From assembly GCF_051106095.1 (NCBI RefSeq), contig NC_135787.1:174949001-175013000 (forward strand): a stretch of DNA of 64,000 nt. The letters are read 5' to 3'. The stretch's first letter is position 1, and every line of letters begins with the position of its first letter. Origin of the DNA: Pogona vitticeps (Eukaryota > Chordata > Lepidosauria > Squamata > Agamidae). Below the pieces are notes generated by a model. It made no database searches. It was given only the letters and a program-made list of their open reading frames with translations, and was not told the origin of the DNA. Shown here piece after piece: positions 43,247 to 53,928 of this stretch. The translations under genes were made by a program, and so were the position numbers.

Positions 43247-45114
43247 CCTTAGGAGTTTGGGGCAGGGGAGAGACTTCCGTCAACCGAGGGGTTCCTCAAA
43301 ACCAGGTGACAGTTCTATCTTTTTCAGAGGTGGCGCAGCACTGGCTCAAGGATGGGACCACACTCAGAGGCTGAATCCTATGTCCTTCATTTTATTAAGA
43401 CACTGATTTGGTGAGGAGCAGCCGATCCTCATAAATGGCCTTTGTTCTGGCTCCTACTTTCTCTTTGTCTGTCACACGTTTGTCTGTCACACATATTTGT
43501 ACCTAGCTGTTGGTGTTTAAGTCCATGTGAATATCACACTGACACAAATAACTGAGAACAATTTTCCATCAATATTACTGTATGCTGCTTACCATTGACC
43601 TGATGAATTTCTGCCCTAGCTCTGGGCTAAAAAAGATCCCCAGAACAGCTTGAAAAGGTCAGTAAGAGGTCAGAGCTTGTCCTAAGGTTTACACCTTGTA
43701 GGTCAGAGCACAAAAAAAAAAAGGAAAGAGATTGAGTGGGGCAGAGAACACAAAGTCAGGCAGTAATGTTGAGTTTTTAGTTCTAAGAAACAGAAACCAA
43801 AAGCTCAGGAGAGCCAACAAAATGACCCCTTTTTCTGTCTTCTCTCTGTTCTCTCTATTGCAGCCAGACAGAATGGCTGCTACCAAATGGAAGCAGGACA
43901 CGTCGCGGTAACTGCTCAATATTGCTCTGGTGCTTTCCTTCTGCTACTGCATTCTCTTTTTCCTTCAGCCTATGCTTTTATATATCTTTGTGATTTTATT
44001 AGTTTATTTTTTTAAAAAAAAAATCAGATTTTATATTTCAGGTTTTTTCTTGCTATTCATCTTGGGATTTTATTTATCAAGGACAGAAAGTCAGGCAACA
44101 AATACTCCAATCCTGTTTTATTTTACATGGTTGAAAGACCCAGGAGGAATATGTTGGTTTTCAAGAATTCTTTTCTCAAAACTATCGTTTCTGTGCTATA
44201 AACTGCCATCATGAGCTGATGTGAGAGCTTTGTTTCCACCTCGGCTGTGTGCACGAGGAACTCTGTGTCTATGTAAATGCATGATGAAATCTCTGTATAC
44301 CTTTTGCATCTAGGCGAGTTCACTGATGCAGCATTTGCAAGATAAGCAGGTTGTCAGACCATCCAGATGAGATTCTTAAGGTTCATTGAACTTGGGCATT
44401 CCATCTTTGAGGTTTACTCAGTTTCCATGGTTCTTCCTGCCTTTTCTCCTCTGCCATTTTTGGTCTGTAAACTTGCCGAGGAGCACATCCTCCTAGTTTA
44501 CTTTTAGGTGTTTGGATAACTGGGATCAGACGTCTATGATCTTTGTACTCTAGGAAATACTAACAGAAATTACTCCTTCTAATACAGTAATGTGCAGGTC
44601 AGCAATGAACTTGGAAAGCATTGTGGCACTTTATTGGAAACCATACCCTCTATTTATTACATCATTATTTCTCACATTTTTATGCAGCTTTCCATTACAA
44701 AGAACATTCAAGGAAACCAACAGTACAGAAGAATTGTTTGAAAATGATTTTAAAAAAATGTGTTCAGGCAAAAATCCCTCTGGGAACATTACTGACCAGG
44801 GAGAATTTAGCTAAAGTGCTGCTATAGCTCTATTCTGTCAGGGAAGCAAACAACAAGCAAGTACAACTGATGCAACCATATGGGTATTTGCTGTGATAAA
44901 TTCAATCACAGTGCATGTAAGAAAGCAACATATCACGGTAATAGAAGATTTTCTTAAGGTACTTGGGGAAGGGGATGAGACTGGAGCTACAGTATTTCCA
45001 GAAAATGATTTATTTTCAATTTAGAAAGCATATTATTTGGAACTTATTCTTGTATGCATTATTTCCCAGCATTATTGCTATAAAGTAGTTGAAACCAGCA
45101 GGAGAAGAGGAGAT

Positions 45115-45775
45115 GCTAACACCTCAGTGGTTTAGATATCATCTGGCTGTGGAGTTAGAGGTTATGAATTCAATTCCCCACTGGGCCTCCTGAGAGAAGA
45201 GCCAGCCTGTGTGGCCTTGGGCAAGCTGCACAGTCCCAGGGCACTCCCAGAAGTCCCTTGTAAACTACTTCTGAGTACAGTGGTGCCTCGCATTATGACG
45301 TTAATTTGTTCCAGCGAAATCGCTGTAGAACGAAAACGTAATGCGAAAAGAAAAAAACCATTGAAATGCATTAAAACCCGTTTAATGCATTCCAAAGGGC
45401 TGTAAACTCACAGTCCAGTGAAGATCCTCCATAGGGCGGCCATTTTCGCTGCCTGTGCAGCAAGGAATCCATCCCAGAAGAGAGCGGGGGGGCATTTTGT
45501 TTACCTGGCGGCCATTTTGAAACCGCCAATCAGCTGTTGGAAAATCATTGTTTTGCGAAGAATCGGTTCCTGAAGCAGGGAACCGATCATCGCAAAGCGA
45601 AATTCCCCCATAGGAAACATCATTTTGCAATGAGCGATCACAAAAGTTCATCGTAATGCGGTTTCGGCGTTAAACGGGGCAATCGTAAAGTGAGGCACCA
45701 CTGTATTCTCTACACATAAAGTCCTGAAAAGGGCCACCATAAATCAGAATTGCCTTGATGGCACGTGATTATTAT
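45115..45775 (+). mobile_element. Sauria-type SINE interrupted by a MITE
   Basis: Head CTCAGTGGTTTAGATATC, box-B-like GAATTCAATTCCCC, body GAGCCAGCCTGTGTGGCC, spacer CTTCTGAGTA. Then the MITE (45278-45703), then TTCTCTACACATAAAGTCC and tail AGAATTGCCTTGATGGCAC. Confidence 0.85.
45278..45703. mobile_element. Tigger/pogo-like MITE nested in a SINE
   Basis: Ends CAGTGGTGCCTCGCATTATG and AAGTGAGGCACCACTG, flanked by TA. YY1-like motifs at 45436 and 45508. Same subfamily and same SINE site as the copy at 10548. Confidence 0.85.
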
Positions 45776-48226
45776 TTATTAATATGAGATAGATAGATTG
45801 AAAAAAAGCCCCATAGCTTGAAAGACGGGCACAGGGCTGTTCATGATAGCACATTTTGGGGGTCATTAATTCCTACGTTCACCATAAGTTGGACACAACT
45901 GGACAGTGCATAATAACAGCAGATTGAGAAACTAAAACAAAAGTTATTTTGTGAGTTCGATTTGAAGGGACACCCAAGGCAGAAGTGGTGCTTTGTTATT
46001 CAGGAGATGGGAGCTGAAATAACAGAATTTCGAAAACAAAGAAGGCAGGTTTGCACACTTTCACTTTTCTACTGTTGGTCCCAAAATGCAGGGAGGGAGT
46101 GTGTTGTTCTTGACATCAGGGTAAATTTTTAAAAAAGGAAATGCAGATAAAGAAAACCTTATTTAGATGTTTGGAGCCTTCAGAAGCAAAAGGATAAGCC
46201 ATGCAGGGTTGCCTTGATGAGTTTAGGATGTGGGAGATACCAGGATCATGTAGAGAGAGTGGACACTCTCCCTTGTTCCTCCTCTGCAAAGATTTTGATG
46301 GGAATTACAATGCATTTTGAAAAATAACTTGCCAGAGCTGAGCAGATTTTGGGAGACCTCAATGTCAAAGGGATTGTGAGGAAACACAAAATGGAGACCT
46401 GTTGGTCCATTCAGGTAGGAAAGGGCGGCTGCCTTTGTCCCCACCATTGTCAAAGAGGTCACTGTAGATATCCCCTCTCCTGCCTGGTTGGGATAGTCTT
46501 ACCATTAAGCATGGTAAGGTGGTCAGTCTCAATGGGATGCCGTAGGCAGGCAAGAGTTTAATGACTGAATCAGTGTCAGTTACATAATGCATTCCTACAG
46601 TCTTCTCTTTGTGGCTGTCAAAACAGTAAATTGCTTGAATTCCATGTGTTTCAAGGACGAGCAACTTGTGGCGCTCCCAGTCTTCTTGAGCTGTAGCTTT
46701 CACCAGCTCTAATCAGCATAAGAGGGTGGTGAGGGATCAAGGGAGCAGTAGGTCAAGAACATCTGGAGGTTAGAATGTGATGATGAAATATTCTCCCGCC
46801 CCCTTCCCATCATACTTTGAAACAACACATTTAAGACATCTTTGGGTGGCCTTGTTTGCGATAAGCCTGCAAAACCCACAATTCAGCTGATTCTAAGAAC
46901 TGAGCTTTGAAGGCAGGTACCCACTTGGCTTTAACTAAATCTAATGACTAGCTAATTCCACCGGCCTCTGAAATCTTTGCTTTAGATGATAACCTGTTAG
47001 AGTGGGGCATTTGTTTTTGTACTTTAAAATGGCTGAGAAATTAGAGGAAATTATTGCATTAAAAATACTGTGTGAGAGGATTTAGGGTAGTGTCACTACA
47101 CTGACCTACCTCTTATAAATATATTTTTATGAGTAGAGCTAAAATGAGACAAGGTCAGTCTGGCAAGCAGCACAGATTGTAGGCTAGATGAAGAACCAGG
47201 TTTTATAAAAAAGGAAATTCATTGCAAAGATGGATCACGTTTCCTAAGATATCGATTTACTTATTGCATTTATAATCTGGCTTTCCTTTTAGAAACTGAA
47301 GAATAAAGGATATTAAAATCAGCATTACAAAAATAGAAGCAAAATTGGTGGGTTCTTTAAAGACACAAACTGTCAGCAGGTTTAGAATGCCACTCCATGT
47401 TGACTCTTCTAAGTAATATTATATGGCTGATGAAATACAGACATTGTCCCTTGGCTTGGAAACTTAAGAGCTGAACGCCGAACTTCATTGGGAGAGTGTG
47501 CCAGGGACTTGGCACGACAGTTGTGAAGGTACCGATATGGACAGTGTACCTTTGAGTACCTTTCAAAACAGGTGGTACTTTTAACAGGGGTCTTCAGAAG
47601 AAGTTGGCCTGTGTGGCATGCAAGTATGACAGAGTACGCTGTCTGTCATTCAATTTGCTCTGAGCTCAAATCATGAACTTTAAAGGTGCCATGGACAGAA
47701 GATGGATGAGATCTGTTGAATGGAAAATGATACGTGTGTGTGTGTTTCTTTTGGAGGCACTATGGCAGAGGGGGCTGCACACAAATGAAAAGTTTTAAGA
47801 CTTGTACCAGAAAGGATAATTCTGGGAACCAATCTTGTAACAGGGTACAACGCACTGTGGTCTATCCAGCTACATACCAACAAACACTACAGCTAGGCCA
47901 CTGGTAGTGGCCCCTGGACTAATTTCATGCACCCCTTGGCCGAATTTCAAAAGTCTTCTGTAAGGGATGTGTGTGTGTGTGTTCAGATCTGTGTAAATGC
48001 AATTGGCCTGTTGTCTAGCAGCCTGCTTGGTGGGAAGGGGAGGTGAAAGAGTGAAGGGAACAGCACAGGGAGATTGAGAGAAGGTGAGAAAGAAAAGAGC
48101 AGCTAACATAGAGCGAATGAGTGCGTTTGTGTGGGGGGGGCATAAGCTTGCTTTTGCTTGCCCTCTCCCACGAGTACTGCTTACTCTAGTCCTGCTGACC
48201 ACCATCATATGACCTTTGACATATTC

Positions 48227-48282
48227 CTCTGAGGTGAATACAGACCTGACAGAAAAATTGCTCTGAGGTGAATATAGACCTG
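48227..48282 (+). repeat. Short direct repeat
   Basis: A 22-base unit starting CTCTGAGGTGAATA occurs at 48227-48248 and 48261-48282 with one difference. Confidence 0.75.
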
Positions 48283-48861
48283 TCACCCATCCCTGGCCCA
48301 CACTGATTTACAGCAGCTCGCCGGGATTTCAGACGCAATTCTTTCCCAACCCCCTCTTGGTATGTCCAGGATTAAATCTTGGACCTTCTTTAGGCAAATC
48401 AGGTGCTTTGCACCTACTATAGGCTGTTCTCTGTGTCCCTCACCCACCCGTCTGTGCCATGCTGCACAACCCATTCTCTGGCATTGGCTCTATGCATTCT
48501 CTCTCTGAGGCACCACATCTCTTTTTCAGTGTCTCACTGACATTTGAACCCCTTCCCTTATGGACAACAATTTGCTAGGTAATGAACAATTTAAAAAAAA
48601 CCCACAATAAAACAAAATTACAACTAAAATGGGCAATAAATGACAGTACAGGAAAACCCAAAGCCAGTGACATTAAATTACATTTTCAGCTGAGGCGCAC
48701 ACCCGTGTTTTACAGCCTTGCTTTGGCTGCGGGGAAAAAAATAAAGGCATACCACAATCATCTCTAGCTGTTGGATAAGATGTACTACCAGATATAGGGC
48801 CTTTCCTGTGGTAGCACACACCACTTTCAGAACTCCTTCCCTAAGAAAGATTTGTGCTTAT

Positions 48862-49330
48862 CCATGAGACATTTATTTATTTATTTAGAATATTTTTGCC
48901 CCACCTTTCTCCTTAAAAAGGACCCAATGCGGCTTACATCCTTGAAAGGCAATATTTAAAGCTGAAAACAATGAGTATACAATGGTAGTTTACATAATTA
49001 AAAGACGATATTTAAAGCTAAGTAAAATGAGTATAACGAGACATCATTAAAAGACAAAATTAAAAAGTATGCAAATACTAAAAGGAATAAACAAATACCA
49101 CTCTGAGAGATGGTAAACACAAATAGTACTAAAGACCCACTCAGAGCAGTAATGCATAACTATCCACTAAAAGTCACTCATGTAGCCAGTCACTCATGGT
49201 ACTGATAAAAAGTTTGCCCGAAGAGAAAGGTCTGGCCTCTTGTGGGAGGGAGTTCCAAAGTCTGGGAGTGATAACAGAGAAGGCTCTCTCCTGTACTAGC
49301 AGTCTAGTGGGAATTAAGACTGATTCCCTT
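48862..49330 (-). mobile_element. LINE 3' fragment (CR1/L2 type), degenerate
   Basis: It starts with a TTTATTTATTTA tail, then the minus-strand counterpart of a GCCGCATTGGGTCC motif. Sequence equivalent to the AFSVxxPRLWNxLP coding region follows (plus-strand GGGAGGGAGTTCCAAAGTCT). Diverged. Confidence 0.6.
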
Positions 49331-49852
49331 TGGAACATCTTTTTGTTTTGTTTTATATTATTTTATTTCCATTTTGGAAGCAAAACAAATACATAAGATT
49401 AAGACTGTTCTGGGTTTGTTTGTTTGTGTGGTTTTTTAAAAAACTCTTAATTAATCACAGCACTTGTTGCACTATTTTTCAGCTTTATTAGGGCACTTTC
49501 TGCCATGTTGTTGCCATGTGGTTGGAATGCCGTTAATGTTGTCGCTTAAGCCATATTGTGGAATTTTTTGTAAATGGAAAAGCAGGATCGAAATACTTTA
49601 TATAGAAAAATAAAACAATGCCACATGTTGGATTTGGAGAGAACCAGACATAGTGCTGCCTTTCTTCCATCTCTTCCTGGTTTAGTTTTCTTTCTCCTTC
49701 TCTTTTTCCTTCCTCTCCTCCTCCTCCTCCTTCTGCCCAGCGTTGCTTGCAAAGTTCTGCCTAAAATCATACAAACAGATACCAAACAGAATCTAATCTT
49801 CCAGTTCCTGGGAAAAGTGGTTTCTGAAAAAGCTCTTCCATGTTTATTTATC

Positions 49853-49853
49853 A

Positions 49854-49935
<82 letters not shown>
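49853..49935 (+). repeat. CAAG microsatellite
   Basis: About 20 uninterrupted AAGC units. A polypyrimidine stretch lies upstream at 49688-49737. Confidence 0.97.
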
Positions 49936-50104
49936 AAGTATCAATAGAGATAACCATGGAGTATGTGAAAAGAGGGAACATCTTTGGCCTTATTATTTTA
50001 TAACACATTTTAAAAGTTTTGGTTTCTGTTATGTCCTATAACAGGAAGAGAGACCCAAAGAGAGGAAGATGGAGATGTTGAGACATCCAACATATGCCCC
50101 ATTA

Positions 50105-50243
50105 CAGTGCTTCCAAATCTTGAGTCCCCAGATGTTCTTGGACTACAACTCCCAGAAGTCCTGGCCAGGACAGCTAGCAGTGAAGGCTTCTGGGAGTTTT
50201 GGACCAAGAACATCTGGTTCTTGGTCCAAAGCTGGGAACCAAG
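50105..50243. mobile_element. hAT MITE, rearranged
   Basis: CAGTGCTTCCAAATCTTGAG at the left, AACTCCCAGAAGTCC inside, degenerate right end GCTGGGAACC. The right part has an additional short inverted repeat at about 50201-50228. Confidence 0.65.
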
Positions 50244-50674
50244 ACCTAGGACACAGGGAATAAATAGTGCTGTTTCCTTCTGAAGGACAAGCATTTGCCT
50301 AGAAGTAGGGATAGTGAGAACAGTACCTGTTGTCCTTAATTTTTATAATGCTCAGGATTATAGTGTGTACCTTACTGCTCCCCAAATGTGTAGCATAACA
50401 ACCCCCTTTTCAACTACTGTATCATTCATAATTACACTATACAGTTATTCGCTCTAGTGGGTTAAAGCATGTATATAAGCAGCACACTTTTAATTCCACA
50501 TGAAGTCTATGTGCATTACAGGAATCTAGTTTTTTTCTGGAATGGACAGTAGCTGCTAGGAAAGATTCATCAAAATGTACATTAATTCCAGTACAGTATT
50601 CTGTATCATCATTATGTTTAATGTATATCAATCTATATAGGTAAATGTTGATTCTGTAGAATCTCAAAGGTATG

Positions 50675-50757
50675 AGATTCCTGCATCGAGCAGGGGGTTG
50701 GACTTGATGGCCTTATAGGCCCCTTCCAACTTCACAGTTCTATGATTCTATGAACAC
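50675..50757 (+). mobile_element. CR1 LINE 3' end
   Basis: GCAGGGGGTTGGACTTGATG, CCCCTTCCAACT and the terminal GATTCTATGA repeat are the hallmark CR1 3' end. Confidence 0.8.
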
Positions 50758-51149
50758 ACAAAAGATTATGTAGTATAGATGAAGTTGTAATCTGAGGCCA
50801 ACAAATTCACTCTCAGCCATCATTTGAAATCTGTAAAACCCATCTAGATTAAAATTGGAGGCCTAAATCTAATTGCTAGTCCCAGCTAGAACACACCCAT
50901 TGAATCAGCTGCTGAATGCTAAAGCAATACCTCTATAAATCACATTGGTTCAATGGGTCTATTCTAACTGAGACTTGCAATCGGGTTTAAGGCATACTGT
51001 TATGAGAATCATGATGTCCAACCAATTCACACCTTCTGTGCTTAAGGCAATGATAAACTAAAACTATTGACTCAAGAGCATAATTTCAGAAGGAAAAACA
51101 AACCTCCTCATTCAGCTGATGCCTGAACTATATGGCTAGAAAAACAAAA

Positions 51150-51310
51150 TTGTAACATAAGAAGAGCCCTGCTGGATCAGGCCAAGGGCCCATCTAGTCC
51201 AGCTTCCTATATCTCACAGTGGCCCCACCTAGATACCTGTCTCCTGATACCCCCTCCCCTGCATCTAGCATTTTGAGGTACCTTCCTTTTAAGCCTGGAG
51301 ATTATACATC
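51150..51310 (+). mobile_element. CR1-type fragment
   Basis: AAGAGCCCTGCTGGATCAGG and CCCATCTAGTCCAGC followed by CACAGTGGCCCCACCTAGAT is a familiar CR1 3' region. Confidence 0.65.
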
Positions 51311-51419
51311 CCCATCATGGTTTGTAACCTGTGATGTCCAGGATTCCATTAATTATGTCAATGGGTATAAAAGCCAGCAGCATACCTTTCACTAGCACAT
51401 TGCCATTGGTTTAAAAGTA

Positions 51420-51808
51420 CAGTGGTGCCTCGCTTAGCGATCGCTCCGTTGAGCGATGAATTCGCATAGCGAGGGGGTCCGGGCCATCGCTGGAGCGTTC
51501 GCTCAGCGATGGCCCCTATGGCGTTTTTTCGCTGTGCGACAATCGCTAAGCGATTCGCTTAGCGATTTTCACACAACGAAGCGGGGGAGAACAGCTGATT
51601 GGCGGTTCCAAAATGGCCGCCACAACTTTTCCCGCGAAAATGGCCGCCCCTATGGAGAAGCTTCGCTCAACAGTAAGTTTAGGGCCCATTGGAACGCATT
51701 AAACCAAGTTTAATGCGTTTTAATGGGTTTTTTTGTTCTGTTGAGCGATGTTTCTCATAGCGATGGTTAATCCGGAACGGATTAACCTCGCTATGCGAGG
51801 CACCACTG
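51420..51808. mobile_element. Tigger/pogo-like MITE
   Basis: Ends CAGTGGTGCCTCGCTTAGCG and TATGCGAGGCACCACTG, flanked by TA. YY1-like motifs at 51609 and 51636. GC-rich. Confidence 0.85.
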
Positions 51809-53460
51809 TATGTGATAGGAAATGTTTACTTTGACTTCTTAACTTGGGAAATTCATGCCCCAAAGTTATGCTTCTAGTGTTACACCAGGATGCCAGCCAA
51901 GAAACCATAGGATTCTAGTTTGTCAAGTCATTTCTGGTATTTTTGTCTTTTCTTCAAGGCTAACTGAAGTGTGGTACTGTATTAAATCTGGAAGTGCATG
52001 CTATTACCCTTACATGTGTTATTTGTTTCCAACACGAACCACGAAGGGTCATGACACTTTGAACAAGTTCTGCTTGGCACAGTTTCCCGGACGGCATCCA
52101 TGGCATCAGACACAGGGAGTGCTGCCACTGACTCCAGATTCCTGTCCGCATGGCTGGTGGCAGGGATGAGAAGAATTATAGCCCCAAACATCTGGAGAGC
52201 AGAAGGCGGGAGGAAAGCTACTCTAGTAAAAATCAGCCATTGCATATGGCTGATCAGTCTCTCTCACTCTCTTTTAACATTAAAAAAGCTTAATTGATTC
52301 TGCCCCCCCAATCCTTTCCCCCTGGCAAAGGGAAATGCACTCCAGAGTAAGGGCAAGCAAATTTTTGTAAGGATTAAAGCAGGGAGGGGGGGGGCTTGAG
52401 GAAGGCTCTGCCTGCATTTGCTCTCAAGCCCTTCTCTACCATTAGCTGTCATTTCCACCCCCAGCCCCATCTGGCAATGAGATTTAGAAGGAAGGTTGTT
52501 CTTAAACTGTGTGTTGGAGGTGCTGGGGGGGGGGAGAAAGAAAAGTCGCTCCCTGCCTGGTTAGTTAAGCATTGCAAAGCACTCCTTGTGTTGCAGCAGC
52601 ACAACTGTTTAGGCAGTTAATATATAGACGCATCCTCACCAGAAGCTGATGGGGTTTGAGGGTCTTAAAGTTGTCCCAAACCTTCAGCACCGCTTCGTTG
52701 CGCCTCCTATTTCTCCTGCTCCGGCGGTGGGCTTGGAAACCCCTGCTTCCTTCCGAGACTCGCCCTTGCTCCGAGGCATCTGTCAATTCAGAAACAAGGC
52801 GAGAAATAAAGTCAACTTGACTCCCTTCCCTCCCATCCCCATTCCTACCCTTTTTGATTTCAACACCCACACCGGAGAAGGAGAAAAAAATAAAACCGAG
52901 GAAGATTTTTTTTTCTGGCACCTTAAAGACTAAGAAGTTTTTCCTGGCGTCCTCTAGGAAAAATGGGAACTCACTTTTTCGGATGTACTTTGGTGGCACG
53001 GGCAGCGATCCACGAACACGTATGCCAAGTCCTCTTCGATAATCTTTCGGGATCCCCCCAAAACTCTCTTGGCGGCAAAGGCTAAACCACCCCCATCCCA
53101 ACCACCCCTTTAGGGAGAAAATGTATATTATCCCTGCTCTACCTTGGAGGGGTCAAAGCAACTTAACGATGGCCGTCCTTGCCCGTGGTCCTACGGCTTC
53201 TGGCAGCGCTCCCGAAGAAGCAACCCCCCCCCCCCCGGCACCAAGTCTCGGCTTCTCCCCTTCTGCCTCCCAGCCCACTTCCCTCCCCCCCCCCGGCTTC
53301 ACTAAGGGACCTCGGTCAGGCTCCGGGATGCAGCTGCTCCCACTCCGCTTCGCTTCCCGAAGGCGTGGCAGGAGAGGCAGCACAGCAGCCGCCCCAGCAG
53401 GAGGGGGAGAGGAGGCGCCGATTGGCCCGAGCGGAGGCGGGAGGTAGGGAGTTTCCCACA

Positions 53461-53592
53461 ATGCCCCGCTGCAGCCAGTGCGGCCGCCGAGGGATGCTGC
53501 GGGAAGGGGCTGCCATTTGTAGCCGCCGAGACCAGCCGGTCGCTGCCGAGGGCTCGGGGGGCCCCGCGCCGGCCCCGATCGCCCTGCCCTGA
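53461..53592 (+). other. Upstream ORF in the DGKI leader (43 codons)
   Basis: An ATG at 53461 opens a 43-residue frame (starts MPRCSQCGRRGMLREG) ending at TGA 53590-53592, 121 bases before the DGKI ATG. It matters only if transcription starts upstream of 53461, which is not known. No family resemblance is seen. Confidence 0.35.
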
Positions 53593-53713
53593 TCAGCCCA
53601 GGCTCTCCGGAGACTCCTTGGCCGCTTGCTTCCTCCCCCCTTCCCCGCCCCGCGCCTGCCTCTGCGCTCTTTCCCGGCTTCCCTCCGCGGGTCGCTGTCC
53701 GTTCAGCACCGCG

Positions 53714-53928
53714 ATGAACCCTCCTTCGGCAGCCGGCGAGGAGAAAGGGGCTGCGGGAGGCGGCGGCACTGGCACTGCCTGCCGGGGAGCCGAAGGCGGT
53801 GGGGATCCGAGGAGCGCCCCCGCCGGGGCAGCCGGCGAACCGGAGGAGCCGGGACTTGCCGGTCAGAAAGAGGAATCCCTAGAAGAGAAACTGAAGAGTT
53901 TAACCTTCAGGAAACAGGTGTCCTACAG
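53714..53928 (+). CDS. DGKI: DGKI coding exon 1 (N-terminus of diacylglycerol kinase iota)
   Basis: DGKI phosphorylates diacylglycerol to phosphatidic acid. It is a type IV kinase (with DGKZ) that in full has C1 domains, a MARCKS-like segment, the catalytic domain and ankyrin repeats; none of those domains is in this exon. The exon encodes MNPPSAAGEEKGAAGGGG at the start and EEKLKSLTFRKQVSY at the end, matching human MNPSSSAGEEKGATGG and EEKLRNLTFRKQVSYR. It has 71 codons plus AG of an Arg codon, then donor GTGGGT. The ATG has a purine at -3 and lies in a CpG island. The longer human start (MDAAGRG...) is not seen in frame: upstream in-frame sequence lacks an ATG. The middle is Gly/Ala/Glu-rich and low complexity. 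Confidence 0.93.

Larger units (their letters stand above)
40431..53149. other. CREB3L2-DGKI intergenic region
   Basis: About 12.7 kb without a supportable gene. Open frames here are short, lack family resemblance and often run through repeats. Contents recognised: CR1 pieces, hAT elements (42557-42693, 43111-43246, 50105-50243), a SINE with nested MITE (45115-45775), a LINE end (48862-49330), a CAAG microsatellite (49853-49935) and a MITE (51420-51808). About 45780-48860 shows no repeat I can name. Confidence 0.6.

Noticed and set aside
49853-49935. CRISPR-like spacing in tandem repeats
   Set aside because: A pure microsatellite with no spacers; the host is a vertebrate.
49574-50041. Open frames of 130-155 codons over the CAAG microsatellite and polypyrimidine tract
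   Set aside because: They are open only because the tandem repeats contain no stop; the same holds for frames across 5549-5854, 7460-7707 and 57415-57815.
52565-53101. 178-codon open frame on the minus strand upstream of DGKI
   Set aside because: No family resemblance, low-complexity basic and hydrophobic runs, and it lies in GC-rich promoter-proximal sequence where long frames arise by chance.
53618-53713. In-frame upstream extension of DGKI exon 1
   Set aside because: It has no ATG (it would need TTG) and does not match the human N-terminal extension; the ATG at 53714 matches human MNPSSSAGEEKG.
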